DNA of 64,000 bases from Derxia gummosa DSM 723 (GCF_000482785.1 NZ_AXWS01000008.1:1-64000); one strand, 5' to 3'; shown: positions 36,684-45,564, counted from the stretch's first letter. Numbers and translations are program-made. The notes: a model not told the origin generated them from the letters alone.

Positions 36684-39143
36684 TCAGTCGGAAATCGTCG
36701 CCTCCACCGAGCGCAGGACGCGGCCGCTCAGGTCGTGGGCATCGGTCACGACACGGATCAGCCTGAGCATGAGCTGCTCGCGCAGCAGCTCGGGCGTGAA
36801 GCTGGTGGCGTTCTGCGCCGCGCGGTCGGTAAACAGCCAGAGCGAGCGCAGCGGGCTGATCCAGCGCAGTTGCAGCAGCGCGGGCTTGCTGCCGTCAAGC
36901 CGCTCGATCCAGTCACCGCGTCGCAGCTGGACGAGCCAGCCGTCGGCTTCCTCCGCCGGCAGCGGCACGACATTGAGGGTGCGGTTGTGCGCCCAGGGTT
37001 CTGGCACGGTCAGCGGCAGGCGCGATTCCTCGGCGCTCGCGCGCACGAGGGCGGGTGCGATCGGCGGCGGCGGCTGGTCGGTCGAGTCGGTGTCGATGCG
37101 CAGTGCGCGGACCTGGGCGGCCAAGCGCTCGAAGCGCTCGTTGTCGAAGGCGTCGGCGCGCGGCGCGCTCAGGCGCACGGCGGTGGAATGAAGCTGCATG
37201 AGGCCGGCGAAGAAGCGGTTCTGCTCCTCGCCGGGCCAGGAGATGGTCAGCAGCCCGCTCTTGATGCGCTTGAGCAGACCCGGCAGCAGCTGCACGAGAC
37301 GCTGGCGGTCGGCCGGATCGGACTTGGGCAGCACGCTCCAGCCGAGGTCGGAGATCACATCGCGCAACGCGGCACGGGTGTCGTCCGAGGCACCCGAGAC
37401 GGCGGCCTCGACCAGCACTTGGCGCCACGGTCCGGTGATGAAGCCGCGCACCGGATCGGGCAGGGTGGTGCCGGTCATCGCCTCGTCGATCTGGGCCTCG
37501 ACCTGGGCGTCGGCGGCCTGGCGCCGCTCGATCTGGCGCAGCAACTCGGTGGCGCGGGCATAGCGCAGGGCGGTGCGCTCGGCCTCGTCGGCGAGGAAGG
37601 CGTCGATCACGCCGATTTCCTGCTCGAACACGCCGAGGTCGTCGATGAAGCGGGTCTCGACCGTCGTGACGACGTCGAACAGCATCTCGTAGAAGCGCGC
37701 GTCGCCCTCGCCGGGCTGTTCGCGGCCGACTGCGGCGCGGCCGATCGCGTCGAGCAGGCGGCGCGCCGGATGCTCGGGCCGCGCGAAGAAGGCGCGGTCG
37801 AGCAGCGCGGCGCGCAACAGCGGTACCTGGAGGCGCGCGATCAGCCGGCGCGTGCGCTCGGGCATGACCGCGTCGGCGAGCAGCTTGTCGATCAGCAGCG
37901 CGACCAGGTCGATGAGGATTTCCTCGTCGGTCGGCACGCCCACGCGGCGCGCGTTGTCGCGCACCTGGTGCAGCAGGTTGAGGTCGGACAGCGGCGCGTT
38001 CACCACGCCCGACATCGCGGCGGCGACCGCCGGCGTGGCCGGGATCAGGCTCGGCAGCGCGTCGAGCACTGCGCGATGGCCGGCCGGCCAGACCGTGTCG
38101 GGCGTCGGCTCGCCCTGGCCACGCCGCACCGGCTGGCGCGCGCGCCAGAGCGTGAAGCTGTCGATGAGCGAGGCGGCCGGCGAGTAATGCCCGTGCAGGT
38201 CTTGCGGCAGGACGTCGTGGCGGCCGGTGCCGCCCCGGGTGTCGATCTGGGCGCCGGTGGAGGAGCCGGTGTTGAGATTGCCCGCGAGCATGCCGTTGCG
38301 CGCGCTGCGGCCGAGGCCGGGCTGGGTCGAGACCGGCGCGGCGGCGGGATGGGCGGCGGTACGCGCGCCGAAAGGCTGGGTCGCGGCCGGATGACGACCG
38401 AGCGGCTGGGTCGCGCTGCTGGCATAGGCGCCGTCGTGCTGGCCCTGGCGCGACTCGGCGCGGGCACGACGCCAGGCGGCGAGATCGGGCAGGACCTGAC
38501 GCTGGACGAAGCCGGTGTTGACCGCCTCGAAGCCGGCCACGAAGCCGGGCGCCACCACCTGCTCGAAGGACTTGAGGATCTCGACGCGGATTGCGTTCTC
38601 GGTGTCGAGGATCTCGCAGCAGCGCTGGATCGCGCGCACCAGCGCCTCGGGCGAGAGCGGGCTTTCGTCATCCTTCAGATGCTCGCGGCCGAGCAGGTAG
38701 CCGACGCGCTCGTCCAGGGCGCTGAGCGTCTCGGCCGATTTCTCGTCGCGCGGATTGCGCATGCGCTCGACCAGCCGGCGCACCACGACTTCGGCCTCGA
38801 CATCGGCATCGTTGACGAGGCTCAGGCCGAGCAGCGGCGTGGTGGCGGTCGGGCGCGTGGGCGGGCGCTCTCCGGGCGTGACGCGGCTGCGCACGATCTC
38901 GGCAAAGGCGCGGCGGAAGGCGTTCTCGAGCGATTCGCGGTGCCGGCGCACGAGCTGCTGCGCATCGAGCAGGCGCACCTGGCGCGTGCGGTCGCGCTCG
39001 CGTTCGGCCGCCGCGTAGAGTTCGGCCTCCACGCGCGGCAGAACTTCATGAAGACAGCGCGCGAAGGCATCGACCGCGAGGTCGGTGGCCTGTTCCAGCT
39101 GTGTCCGCCGTTCTGGCAGATCGGGTCGCGTAGCAGTGTTCAT
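36684..39143 (-). CDS. DUF1631 family protein
   Basis: An 819-residue, largely helical cytoplasmic protein without signal peptide or membrane segment. The N terminus (RRTQLEQATDLAVDAFARCLHEVLPRVE) and the middle FITGPWRQVLVEAAVSG block together with PGLLKRIKSGL match the DUF1631 family known from beta- and gammaproteobacteria. The function is unknown. A Gln/Ala/Pro-rich linker lies at about 215-300. It diverges from the PBP4 gene with only 35 bases between the start codons, so their promoters must overlap or lie in each other's coding sequence. Confidence 0.85.
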   Translation of the reverse strand: MNTATRPDLPERRTQLEQATDLAVDAFARCLHEVLPRVEAELYAAAERERDRTRQVRLLDAQQLVRRHRESLENAFRRAFAEIVRSRVTPGERPPTRPTATTPLLGLSLVNDADVEAEVVVRRLVERMRNPRDEKSAETLSALDERVGYLLGREHLKDDESPLSPEALVRAIQRCCEILDTENAIRVEILKSFEQVVAPGFVAGFEAVNTGFVQRQVLPDLAAWRRARAESRQGQHDGAYASSATQPLGRHPAATQPFGARTAAHPAAAPVSTQPGLGRSARNGMLAGNLNTGSSTGAQIDTRGGTGRHDVLPQDLHGHYSPAASLIDSFTLWRARQPVRRGQGEPTPDTVWPAGHRAVLDALPSLIPATPAVAAAMSGVVNAPLSDLNLLHQVRDNARRVGVPTDEEILIDLVALLIDKLLADAVMPERTRRLIARLQVPLLRAALLDRAFFARPEHPARRLLDAIGRAAVGREQPGEGDARFYEMLFDVVTTVETRFIDDLGVFEQEIGVIDAFLADEAERTALRYARATELLRQIERRQAADAQVEAQIDEAMTGTTLPDPVRGFITGPWRQVLVEAAVSGASDDTRAALRDVISDLGWSVLPKSDPADRQRLVQLLPGLLKRIKSGLLTISWPGEEQNRFFAGLMQLHSTAVRLSAPRADAFDNERFERLAAQVRALRIDTDSTDQPPPPIAPALVRASAEESRLPLTVPEPWAHNRTLNVVPLPAEEADGWLVQLRRGDWIERLDGSKPALLQLRWISPLRSLWLFTDRAAQNATSFTPELLREQLMLRLIRVVTDAHDLSGRVLRSVEATISD

Positions 39144-39178
39144 TCCGTTCTTGCAAGCGGTGTGCCTCAGGAAATCTT

Positions 39179-40831
39179 ATGGCAGTGAGACATAGTTCAC
39201 ATTCAAGTTTGCTGGATAAGCGCCGGCCAATTTCACCGATCAGGCTGTCGGCGGTCGTGATCGCGTGCTGCGTCGCAGCGGGGTGTGCTGGGGCGCCACC
39301 TGGGAAGACGAGGGGTTTGGGTGAGCGTGCGCTCCCGTTGGAGGGCACGGCGGGCGGTGATGTGGTCGCGCGCCTGTCCGCAACCAGCCCGGTTCGCCCC
39401 GACGGGCGGAGCGGCGACCGGACGGACGGACGCGTGGCGGCGATGCGAGCCGACGACGCGGCGGCCGGCGCGTCGGATGCCGCTCTGCCGGGCGGCGCTT
39501 CCGCACGTCTGCTCGCGCCGCTGTTCGCCGCCACCGGTCTCGCGCCCGAGGCGGCGGCGGTGGAAGTGATCCCGCTCGACGGTGGCCCGCTGCGCGCCCG
39601 TCTCAATGCCGAGCTGCCGCGCGCGCCGGCCTCGACGATGAAGCTGGTCACCAGCATCGCCGCGCTCGATCTGCTTGGCCCCGATTACCGCTGGACCACT
39701 CGCTTCGCCGCGCGCGCGCTGCCGCGCGACGGCCGGCTCGCCGGCCCGCTCTACCTGCGCGCGAGCGGCGATCCGCAATTCCGTCTCGAAGACCTGTGGG
39801 CCAGCCTGCGCGAGCTGAAGCTGGCCGGCGTGCGCACGCTGGACGGGCCGGTCGTGGTCGATCGCTCGGTGTTCCGGCCGCTGCCGCATGACGATGCCGC
39901 CTTCGACGGCGAAGGTCTCGCGCCCTACAACACCGGTGCCGACGCGCTGCTGCTCGGCTACAAGGCGCGCGCGCTGCGGCTCGGCGCGCTCGACGGCCGG
40001 GCGACGGTCGTGCTCGACCCGCCCGATCCGTCACGCCGCCTCGACGCTCGCCTGCGCATCACCGATCGGCCCTGCGGCGACTGGAAGTCGGCCATCGACG
40101 TGCGCGCCGACGCCGGTGTCGTCAGCGTGACCGGCGAGCTGCCCGCGAGCTGCGGCCCGCGCGTCTGGTGGCTCAGCCTCGGCGATCACGACGCCTACCT
40201 GCGAGATGCGATCGACACGGTCTGGCGCGAGCTGGGTGGCCGCTTCGCGCGCCCGGTCACGATCGAGGAAGGCTCCGCGCCCGCCGACGCCATCGAACTC
40301 GCGCGTCACGACTCGCCCACGCTGGCCGAGGCGCTGGTCGGCATGAACAAGCTGTCCAACAACGTGATGGCGCGCCAGGTGTTCCTGAGCGTGGGCGCGA
40401 AGCAGGCCGGCCCGGGCGCGGACGAACTCGCGGCCGGCACGGCGGTGGTGGACTGGCTGATCGCGCGCGGCTTCGTGTTCGACGGCTTCGCGATCGAGAA
40501 CGGCGCGGGGCTGTCGCGCATCGACCGCATCCGCGCCACCGACCTCGCCGCCCTGCTGGCCTGGGCCTGGCGCCAGCCCTTCCAGGCCGAGCTGGTCGCG
40601 TCGCTGCCCATCGTCGGGCGCGACGGCACGATGCGCCGCCGCCTCGCCGACGCGCCGGTGCCGGCGCACATCAAGTCGGGCGCGATCAACGGAACCCGCG
40701 CCGTGGCCGGCTATGTGCAGGGCGCGTCGGGGCGGCGCTATGTGCTGGTGAGCATCGTCAGCGGCGCCGAGGTGCCGCGTGCAAACGCTTTCAACGACGC
40801 GCTGATCCGCTGGGTGGCGGACAACGGCTGA
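39179..40831 (+). CDS. dacB: D-alanyl-D-alanine carboxypeptidase/endopeptidase (PBP4 type)
   Basis: A 550-residue S13-family serine peptidase acting on peptidoglycan in the periplasm. The active-site motifs are SxxK (Ser152-Thr-Met-Lys155), SxN (Ser393-Asn-Asn395) and KSG (499-501, replacing KTG). The start MAVRHSSHSSLLDKRRP is followed by a hydrophobic stretch LSAVVIACCVAAGC; the Cys at 36 may be a lipoprotein site, though the -3 residue is Ala rather than Leu. An Ala/Gly/Arg-rich linker (about 45-110) separates it from the enzyme domain. The exact start is uncertain because the first 20 residues are hydrophilic. Confidence 0.9.
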   Translation: MAVRHSSHSSLLDKRRPISPIRLSAVVIACCVAAGCAGAPPGKTRGLGERALPLEGTAGGDVVARLSATSPVRPDGRSGDRTDGRVAAMRADDAAAGASDAALPGGASARLLAPLFAATGLAPEAAAVEVIPLDGGPLRARLNAELPRAPASTMKLVTSIAALDLLGPDYRWTTRFAARALPRDGRLAGPLYLRASGDPQFRLEDLWASLRELKLAGVRTLDGPVVVDRSVFRPLPHDDAAFDGEGLAPYNTGADALLLGYKARALRLGALDGRATVVLDPPDPSRRLDARLRITDRPCGDWKSAIDVRADAGVVSVTGELPASCGPRVWWLSLGDHDAYLRDAIDTVWRELGGRFARPVTIEEGSAPADAIELARHDSPTLAEALVGMNKLSNNVMARQVFLSVGAKQAGPGADELAAGTAVVDWLIARGFVFDGFAIENGAGLSRIDRIRATDLAALLAWAWRQPFQAELVASLPIVGRDGTMRRRLADAPVPAHIKSGAINGTRAVAGYVQGASGRRYVLVSIVSGAEVPRANAFNDALIRWVADNG

Positions 40832-40929
40832 GGCGGCGGCCCGCCCGTGCACAACGGCCGGTCTGGCGATGTTCGTCGCGCCGATGGCCGACGACCTGCG
40901 AGGGCGCAGCCCGGCCGGCGCCCCTCGGC

Positions 40930-42462
40930 TCAATCCAGCCCCAGCTCGCCCCACATCGCATCCACCTTCGCCTTGACCTTCGCATCCATGACGATGGGCG
41001 TGCCCCATTCGCGCGTGGTTTCGCCAGGCCACTTGTTGGTCGCGTCGATGCCCATCTTCGAGCCGAGGCCCGACACCGGCGATGCGAAGTCGAGGTAGTC
41101 GATCGGCGTGTTGTCCACGAGCAGGGTGTCGCGGCTCGGATCGACGCGCGTGGTGATGGCCCAGATCACTTCCTTCCAGTCGCGGATGTCGATGTCGTCG
41201 TCCACCACGATGACGAACTTCGTGTACATGAACTGCCGCAGGAAGCTCCACACGCCGAACATCACGCGCTTGGCGTGGCCTGCGTAGCTCTTGCGCAGCG
41301 CCACGATGGCGAGCCGGTAGCTGCATCCCTCGGGCGGCAGATAGAAGTCGGTGATCTCGGGGTACTGCTTCTGCAGCAGCGGCACGAACACCTCGTTGAA
41401 GGCCACGCCCAGCACCGCCGGCTCGTCGATCGGCTTGCCGGTATAGGTCGAGTGATAGATCGCGTCGCTGCGGCGCGTGAGCCGGTCGATCGTCAGCACC
41501 GGGAACCACTCCTGCTCGTTGTAATAGCCGGTGTGGTCGCCGTAGGGTCCTTCGAGCGCATGCAGATAGCCGTCGACGATCTTGAGCGGCGCGGCGGAAA
41601 GCGCTTGCAAGCCCGGCAGCTGCTCGGGCGTCGCGACGGTCAGCCGGCCTTCCAGCACGATCTCGGCCGACGCCGGAATCTGGAGATCGTTGCCGAGGCA
41701 TTTCGACAGCTCGGTGCGCGCGCCGCGCAGCAGCCCGGCGAACTGGTACTCGCTCAGCGTGTCGGGCACCGGTGTGACCGCGCCGAGGATGGTGGCCGGA
41801 TCGGCGCCGAGCGCCACCGCCACCGGAAAGTCGGTGCCCGGATGCTTGATGCGCCAGTCGCGGAAATCGAGCGCGCCGCCCCGGTGCGCGAGCCAGCGCA
41901 TGATCGTCATGTTCTTGCCGATCACCTGCTGCCGGTAGATGCCTAAGTTCTGGCGCGGCTTGTGCGGCCCGCGCGTCACCACCAGCCCCCAGGTGATGAG
42001 CGGCGCCGCGTCGCCGGGCCAGCAGGTCTGCACCGGAATCTGTCCGAGGTCCACATCCGGTCCTTCCAGCACGATTTCCTGGCAGGGCGGCTTGCGCACC
42101 GTGCTCGGCTTCATGTCCCACAGCGCCTTCACGAGGCCGCCGAGCTTGCCGATCTCGGCCAGCGAACGCGGCGGCTGCGGCTCCTTCAGGTCGGACAGCA
42201 GCTGGCCGAGCGCGCGCAGCGACCGGATGTCGTTCTCGCCCATGCCCCAGGCCACGCGGCGCGTGCTGCCGAAGAGGTTGGCGAGTACCGGCATCGAATG
42301 GCCGACCGGGTTCTCGAACAGCAGCGCGGGGCCGTCGCGCTTGAGCACGCGGTCGGAAATCTCCGTCATTTCCAGCACCGGCGACACCGGCGCGGCAATG
42401 CGGCGGAGTTCGCCGCGTTGCTCGAGTTGCCTAAGGAAATCGCGTAGATCGCGGTACTTCAT
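40930..42462 (-). CDS. ubiD: 3-octaprenyl-4-hydroxybenzoate decarboxylase UbiD
   Basis: A 510-residue prenylated-FMN-dependent decarboxylase of ubiquinone synthesis. Typical blocks are [22 protein letters not shown] at the start, GRHRGxx-like [27 protein letters not shown] (about 300-312) and the C-terminal [15 protein letters not shown]. The family length is about 490-500. A promoter-like TTGACA and a 21-base palindrome lie within 50 bases of the start. The UbiX partner that makes the cofactor is not in this window. The 3' end is separated from dacB by 98 bases (convergent). Confidence 0.96.
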   Translation of the reverse strand: MKYRDLRDFLRQLEQRGELRRIAAPVSPVLEMTEISDRVLKRDGPALLFENPVGHSMPVLANLFGSTRRVAWGMGENDIRSLRALGQLLSDLKEPQPPRSLAEIGKLGGLVKALWDMKPSTVRKPPCQEIVLEGPDVDLGQIPVQTCWPGDAAPLITWGLVVTRGPHKPRQNLGIYRQQVIGKNMTIMRWLAHRGGALDFRDWRIKHPGTDFPVAVALGADPATILGAVTPVPDTLSEYQFAGLLRGARTELSKCLGNDLQIPASAEIVLEGRLTVATPEQLPGLQALSAAPLKIVDGYLHALEGPYGDHTGYYNEQEWFPVLTIDRLTRRSDAIYHSTYTGKPIDEPAVLGVAFNEVFVPLLQKQYPEITDFYLPPEGCSYRLAIVALRKSYAGHAKRVMFGVWSFLRQFMYTKFVIVVDDDIDIRDWKEVIWAITTRVDPSRDTLLVDNTPIDYLDFASPVSGLGSKMGIDATNKWPGETTREWGTPIVMDAKVKAKVDAMWGELGLD

Positions 42463-42470
42463 AGCTTTCC

Positions 42471-42509
42471 TAAAATGATTTCAGGTTTCTGATTGTCAAT
42501 TGCAATCAG
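42471..42509 (-). promoter_or_regulatory. ubiD promoter region with a 21-base palindrome
   Basis: On the minus strand TTGACA (42499-42494) is a perfect -35, followed by a weak -10 (CATTTT or ATTTTA, 42477-42471). Overlapping the -35 is a perfect inverted repeat CTGATTG-TCAATTG-CAATCAG (42489-42509). A regulator bound there would block RNA polymerase. Confidence 0.5.
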
Positions 42510-42782
42510 GCTGCCGATTTTCGTGATTGGCGGGAAAGCCTTGAAAAATCAGTGGCTTGTGTCTTGTTACGGGTTTGCCTGCCGCATTCGTCTGGGTGCT
42601 GTCAAGTTGTCGGCGTGGTGGTCGTCTCACACACTCCGCCACGAATTTCGGCCTCCCCGAAGCCACCCACCCAGCGGCGCAGCCGCACGGCTTCGGACCC
42701 GAACGGCTGCCGATGGTGCCCGGACGAAGCGTCCAACTGCCATCGGAAAACGGTCCGGCATCCCAAAGCCGGGCTGAAGAGC
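42510..42782 (+). other. Gene-free region rich in nested stems, upstream of the candidate 6S RNA
   Basis: No credible gene. A TTGAAA hexamer (42541-42546) could be a -35 for a rightward transcript, with TTGTTA 17 bases on. A long hairpin can form: GGCTT-CGGACC (42689-42699), CCGATGG (42710-42716) and GGACG (42722-42726), loop AAG, then CGTCC (42730-42734), CCATCGG (42740-42746), GGTCCG (42752-42757) and AAGCC (42766-42770). CTGTCAAGTTGT (42599-42610) is complementary, with one bulge, to ACAACTCTGACAG (42944-42956) beyond the 6S candidate. Confidence 0.5.
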
Positions 42783-42957
42783 AACCGTAGTCAAGCGATC
42801 CGCCGAGGGCCAGCCGGCCCATGCGCTGCCCGGCGCCTGCCCCGTGAGGGACAGCGGAGCATCAAAGGATCGCGATTGTCGCAGCACGCTGCACCACGCC
42901 CCCGACCCAAGGGTCCGACGGGTGCTGGCTGGCGCGCGGCGGCACAACTCTGACAGG
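42783..42957 (+). ncRNA. ssrS: Candidate 6S RNA
   Basis: About 175 bases, the 6S length. The 3' half reads ACCCAAGGG, then GGGTGCTGGCTGG and GCGGCGGCA, closely following the conserved order of E. coli 6S (ACCAAGGG, AGGGUUACAGCC, GCGGCGGCA); the 5' half has GGGCCAGCC near the matching place. The ends form a long rod: GTCAAG (42790-42795) with CT-C-TGAC (42948-42954), CCGCCG (42800-42805) with CGGCGG (42937-42942), CCAGCC (42810-42815) with GGCTGG (42927-42932), CCC with GGG. A terminal hairpin CGCTGCCC...GGGACAGCG (42824-42856) sits inside. 6S binds sigma70 RNA polymerase. There is no strong -10 just upstream, so it may be processed from a longer transcript. Its 3' end overlaps the next gene's ribosome site. 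Confidence 0.6.
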
Positions 42958-42965
42958 AGTGACGC

Positions 42966-43826
42966 ATGCAGATGACTGCTGCAAATGTTGTGAACCAGAC
43001 CGCCACCGCCGGCGGCAACTTCCGCGTCGTGATCGCGGACGTTGTCTCGGGCATGGTGATCTGCGCGAAGAAGGGCTTCGCGCTGCTGGGCATCGTGACG
43101 CTGTGCGCGGCGGTGTTCGGCTTCATCAATCCGGAAGCGCGCACCGTCATGAAGCAGGCGGCGACGGACATGTCGAGCCGCGTGCTCGGCGTGCCGAAGA
43201 CGGTTGTCGTGGTCCAGCGCGAGGCGCCGGATGCCGACGCCATCCAGACCGCGACGCGCGAGGCGCTCGAACGCGAGCAGGCCGCGCTCACCCGGCCCGT
43301 CAGCCTCACGCGCGAACAGCGCGCGGCGGCCAATTTCCTGGCCAGCAAATACAAGCTGGCGCCGGAGGCGATCGGCCAGGTGGTGGCCGAGGCCTTCCGC
43401 ACCGGCCAGCAGCTCAAGGTCGATCCGCTGCTGCTGCTGGCGGTGATGAGCATTGAGTCGAGCATGAATCCGTTCGCGCAAAGCCCGATGGGCGCGCGCG
43501 GGCTGATGCAGGTGATGCCGGTCGTGCATGCCGACAAGCTGTCGGCCTTCGGCGGCGCGACGGCGGCCTTCCATCCGCTCGTGAACATCCGCGTCGGCGC
43601 CCAGGTGCTGCGCGAGACCATCGAGCGCACGGGGTCGGTCGAGGCCGGCTTGCGCGCCTATCTCGGCGCCCAGCCGGGCGTGGACGACAACGGTTACGGC
43701 GAGCGTGTGATGAGCGAGCGCGCCCGCATCGAGGCCGCGATGCGCGGCGTGCGCCAGCCGGTGCAGACCGCCGCCAACACGGTGGCGAAGGCGCCGGAGC
43801 GTCAGACCGAAGCCCCGGGCAGCTGA
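42966..43826 (+). CDS. Lytic transglycosylase (SLT domain)
   Basis: A 286-residue protein that cleaves peptidoglycan glycan strands. One hydrophobic segment (about 37-54) anchors the N terminus. A linker of about 60 residues follows, then the SLT domain: catalytic Glu164 in MSIESSMNPFAQ, GARGLMQVMP (176-185) and later AYLGAQPGVDDNGYGERV. The 30 residues before the membrane segment contain Gln, Thr and Asn, unlike a signal peptide, so a single-pass membrane protein is likely. AGGAG (42955-42959) is six bases before the ATG and falls on the 3' edge of the candidate 6S RNA. A terminator follows the gene. Confidence 0.9.
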   Translation: MQMTAANVVNQTATAGGNFRVVIADVVSGMVICAKKGFALLGIVTLCAAVFGFINPEARTVMKQAATDMSSRVLGVPKTVVVVQREAPDADAIQTATREALEREQAALTRPVSLTREQRAAANFLASKYKLAPEAIGQVVAEAFRTGQQLKVDPLLLLAVMSIESSMNPFAQSPMGARGLMQVMPVVHADKLSAFGGATAAFHPLVNIRVGAQVLRETIERTGSVEAGLRAYLGAQPGVDDNGYGERVMSERARIEAAMRGVRQPVQTAANTVAKAPERQTEAPGS

Positions 43827-43865
43827 TTGCCCTATGCGCGCGGCGATGCGTCGCCGCCCACACGG

Positions 43866-43892
43866 AAAGGCCCGCCGAGCGCGGGCCTTTTT
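43866..43892 (+). terminator. Rho-independent terminator after the lytic transglycosylase
   Basis: GGCCCGC (43869-43875) pairs with GCGGGCC (43881-43887), loop CGAGC, preceded by AAA and followed by TTTTTC. A canonical intrinsic terminator. Confidence 0.92.
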
Positions 43893-43911
43893 CTTGCGCC
43901 GCAGAACTTTC

Positions 43912-44157
43912 ATGACCGCCGACCGCCACCAGCCGCTGCCCGCCATCGATGCCGATCGCTGCACCGGTTGCGGCCGCTGCGTGGCGGCCTGTCCGCCGCG
44001 CGTGCTCTGGCTGGAAGCGCCGGGGCCGAACGGCTGGGGCCGCAAGCAGTCGGTCCTGCACGACGCGTCGGGCTGTACCGGCTGCTCGCGCTGCGAGGCG
44101 GTCTGTCCCTTCGATGTGATCGAGATGCGGCACGACGGCGCGGCCGGCATGGTGTAG
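43912..44157 (+). CDS. Ferredoxin with two 4Fe-4S clusters
   Basis: An 81-residue protein with two C-x2-C-x2-C-x3-CP motifs: Cys17, 20, 23, 27 (CTGCGRCVAACP) and Cys55, 58, 61, 65 (CTGCSRCEAVCP). Each should hold one 4Fe-4S cluster. The 27-residue gap between motifs contains a charged loop. The electron partners are unknown. The frame opens upstream at 43834 in the terminator, but the ATG at 43912 follows the hairpin and gives a normal ferredoxin size. There is no clear Shine-Dalgarno site before it. Confidence 0.9.
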   Translation: MTADRHQPLPAIDADRCTGCGRCVAACPPRVLWLEAPGPNGWGRKQSVLHDASGCTGCSRCEAVCPFDVIEMRHDGAAGMV

Positions 44158-44257
44158 GCGCAGGCTGGACAGGCCTGGGCCTACGTTGGCGAGGCGGGCC
44201 TGCGCCGGGTCGGCCGGCGCGCAAGGCGCCGCGCTCAGGGTCGCCGCTCCGATTCGC

Positions 44258-45448
44258 TCAGCCGCGCAGCACCCGACCCATGCGCTCGACCGCGAGCTCG
44301 ATGCGCTCGTAGCCGGTGGCGTAGCTGAAGCGCACGAAGTCGCGCGTGCCGGCCGCGCCGAAGTCCTTGCCCGGCACCAGCACGACGCCGGCTTCTTCGA
44401 GCATGCGGTTGGCGAAGGCGTCGCTGTCGGGCGCGTGGCGGCTGACGTCAGCGTAGATGTAGAAGGCGCCGTCGGGCGTGACCGGCACGTCGAGGCCGAG
44501 GTCGCGCAGCGCGGGCAGCAGGAAGGCGCGGCGGCGACGGAATTCGTCGCGGCGGGCGAGAAAGGTTGCCATCGCGTCATCGCCGAAGCACGCGAGCGCC
44601 GCGCGCTGCGACAGCGTCGAGGCGCAGATGAACAGGTTCTGCGCGAGCTTTTCGACCGCGCGCACGACGCTTGGTGGCAGCACCAGCCAGCCGAGCCGCC
44701 AGCCCGTCATGCCGAAGAACTTGCTGAAGCTGTTGACGGTGATGATGTCGTCGCCGAGCGCAAGCGCCGACGGTGCCCAGCCAGTGGTCGGATCGGCGAG
44801 GTCGTAACTGAGCGCGTGATAGATCTCGTCGACGATCAGCCAGCCGTGGCGCGAGCGCACCTCGCGCGCGATCGCGGCCAGCTCCGCCGGCAGCACCGAG
44901 GTGCCCGTCGGGTTGGACGGCGAGGCGAGCAGCGCCGCGCGGGTGCGGGCGGTCCAGTGCGTGGCGATCTGGCGCGCGTCGAGCTGGAAGCGCTGCTCCG
45001 GTCCGCAGGGCAGGGCGCGCGGCACGGCGTCCACCGCCGCGACGAAATGCCGGTTGCACGGATAGCCGGGGTCGCTCATCAGCACCTCGCTGCCCGGATC
45101 GAGCGTGGCGAGGCAGGCGAGCAGCAGCGCGCCCGAGGCGCCGGCCGTCACGACGATGCGCTCGGGCGGCACGTCGAGCGCGTAATGCCGGGCGTAGAAG
45201 CCGCTGATCGCCTCGCGCAGCTCGGGCAGGCCGAGCGCGGCGGTGTAGCGCGTCGCGCCCGACTGCATCGCCGCGAGCGCGGCGCGTTGCACCGGCTCGG
45301 GCGCGGCGAAGTCGGGCTCGCCGAGCGCGAGATAGACGAGATCGCGGCCCGCGCGTTCGAGCGCGTCGGCGGCCTTGACGATTTCCATCGCGTGGAAGGG
45401 CTGGATGTTGGCGAGGCGGGCGGCCAGCGCGGGGGAGGCTTGCTGCAT
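44258..45448 (-). CDS. Class I/II PLP-dependent aminotransferase
   Basis: A 396-residue fold-type I aminotransferase. The cofactor lysine is Lys243 in NSFSKFFGMTGWRLGW; SNPTGT (178-183) and VDEIY (206-210, with the PLP-binding Asp) are in place, and GEPDF lies at 43-47. The fold is of the aspartate-aminotransferase subgroup, but the substrate cannot be decided; alanine, aspartate or aromatic amino acids are possible. It follows the response regulator on the same strand after 106 bases. The short gap carries a strong inverted repeat. Confidence 0.9.
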   Translation of the reverse strand: MQQASPALAARLANIQPFHAMEIVKAADALERAGRDLVYLALGEPDFAAPEPVQRAALAAMQSGATRYTAALGLPELREAISGFYARHYALDVPPERIVVTAGASGALLLACLATLDPGSEVLMSDPGYPCNRHFVAAVDAVPRALPCGPEQRFQLDARQIATHWTARTRAALLASPSNPTGTSVLPAELAAIAREVRSRHGWLIVDEIYHALSYDLADPTTGWAPSALALGDDIITVNSFSKFFGMTGWRLGWLVLPPSVVRAVEKLAQNLFICASTLSQRAALACFGDDAMATFLARRDEFRRRRAFLLPALRDLGLDVPVTPDGAFYIYADVSRHAPDSDAFANRMLEEAGVVLVPGKDFGAAGTRDFVRFSYATGYERIELAVERMGRVLRG

Positions 45449-45545
45449 GGTGTCGTGCTGCTTCGGGAGGAGGCGCCGCGATGGCGGCGGAGCGAGGTGC
45501 GGTGGTTGATCGGAGCTGGGGCCGCTGCTGGGGCGCGGGCGCCTG

Positions 45546-45564
45546 CAAGCGCTGTCAGCGCTTG
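45546..45564. repeat. Inverted repeat at the 3' end of the response regulator gene
   Basis: CAAGCGCT (45546-45553) and AGCGCTTG (45557-45564) are perfect complements across a three-base loop, overlapping the last codons of the response regulator. No T-run follows on the minus strand, so it is not a standard terminator. It may slow or shield the 3' end of that message. Confidence 0.5.

Noticed and set aside
42496-42822. Minus-strand frame of 108 codons in the ubiD-transglycosylase gap
   Set aside because: No ribosome site and no family resemblance; it crosses the hairpins and the start of the 6S candidate.
42510-42965. Known metabolite riboswitch before the lytic transglycosylase
   Set aside because: I compared it with the cobalamin, TPP, FMN, cyclic di-GMP and ydaO consensus cores and saw none; the 3' half fits 6S RNA better.
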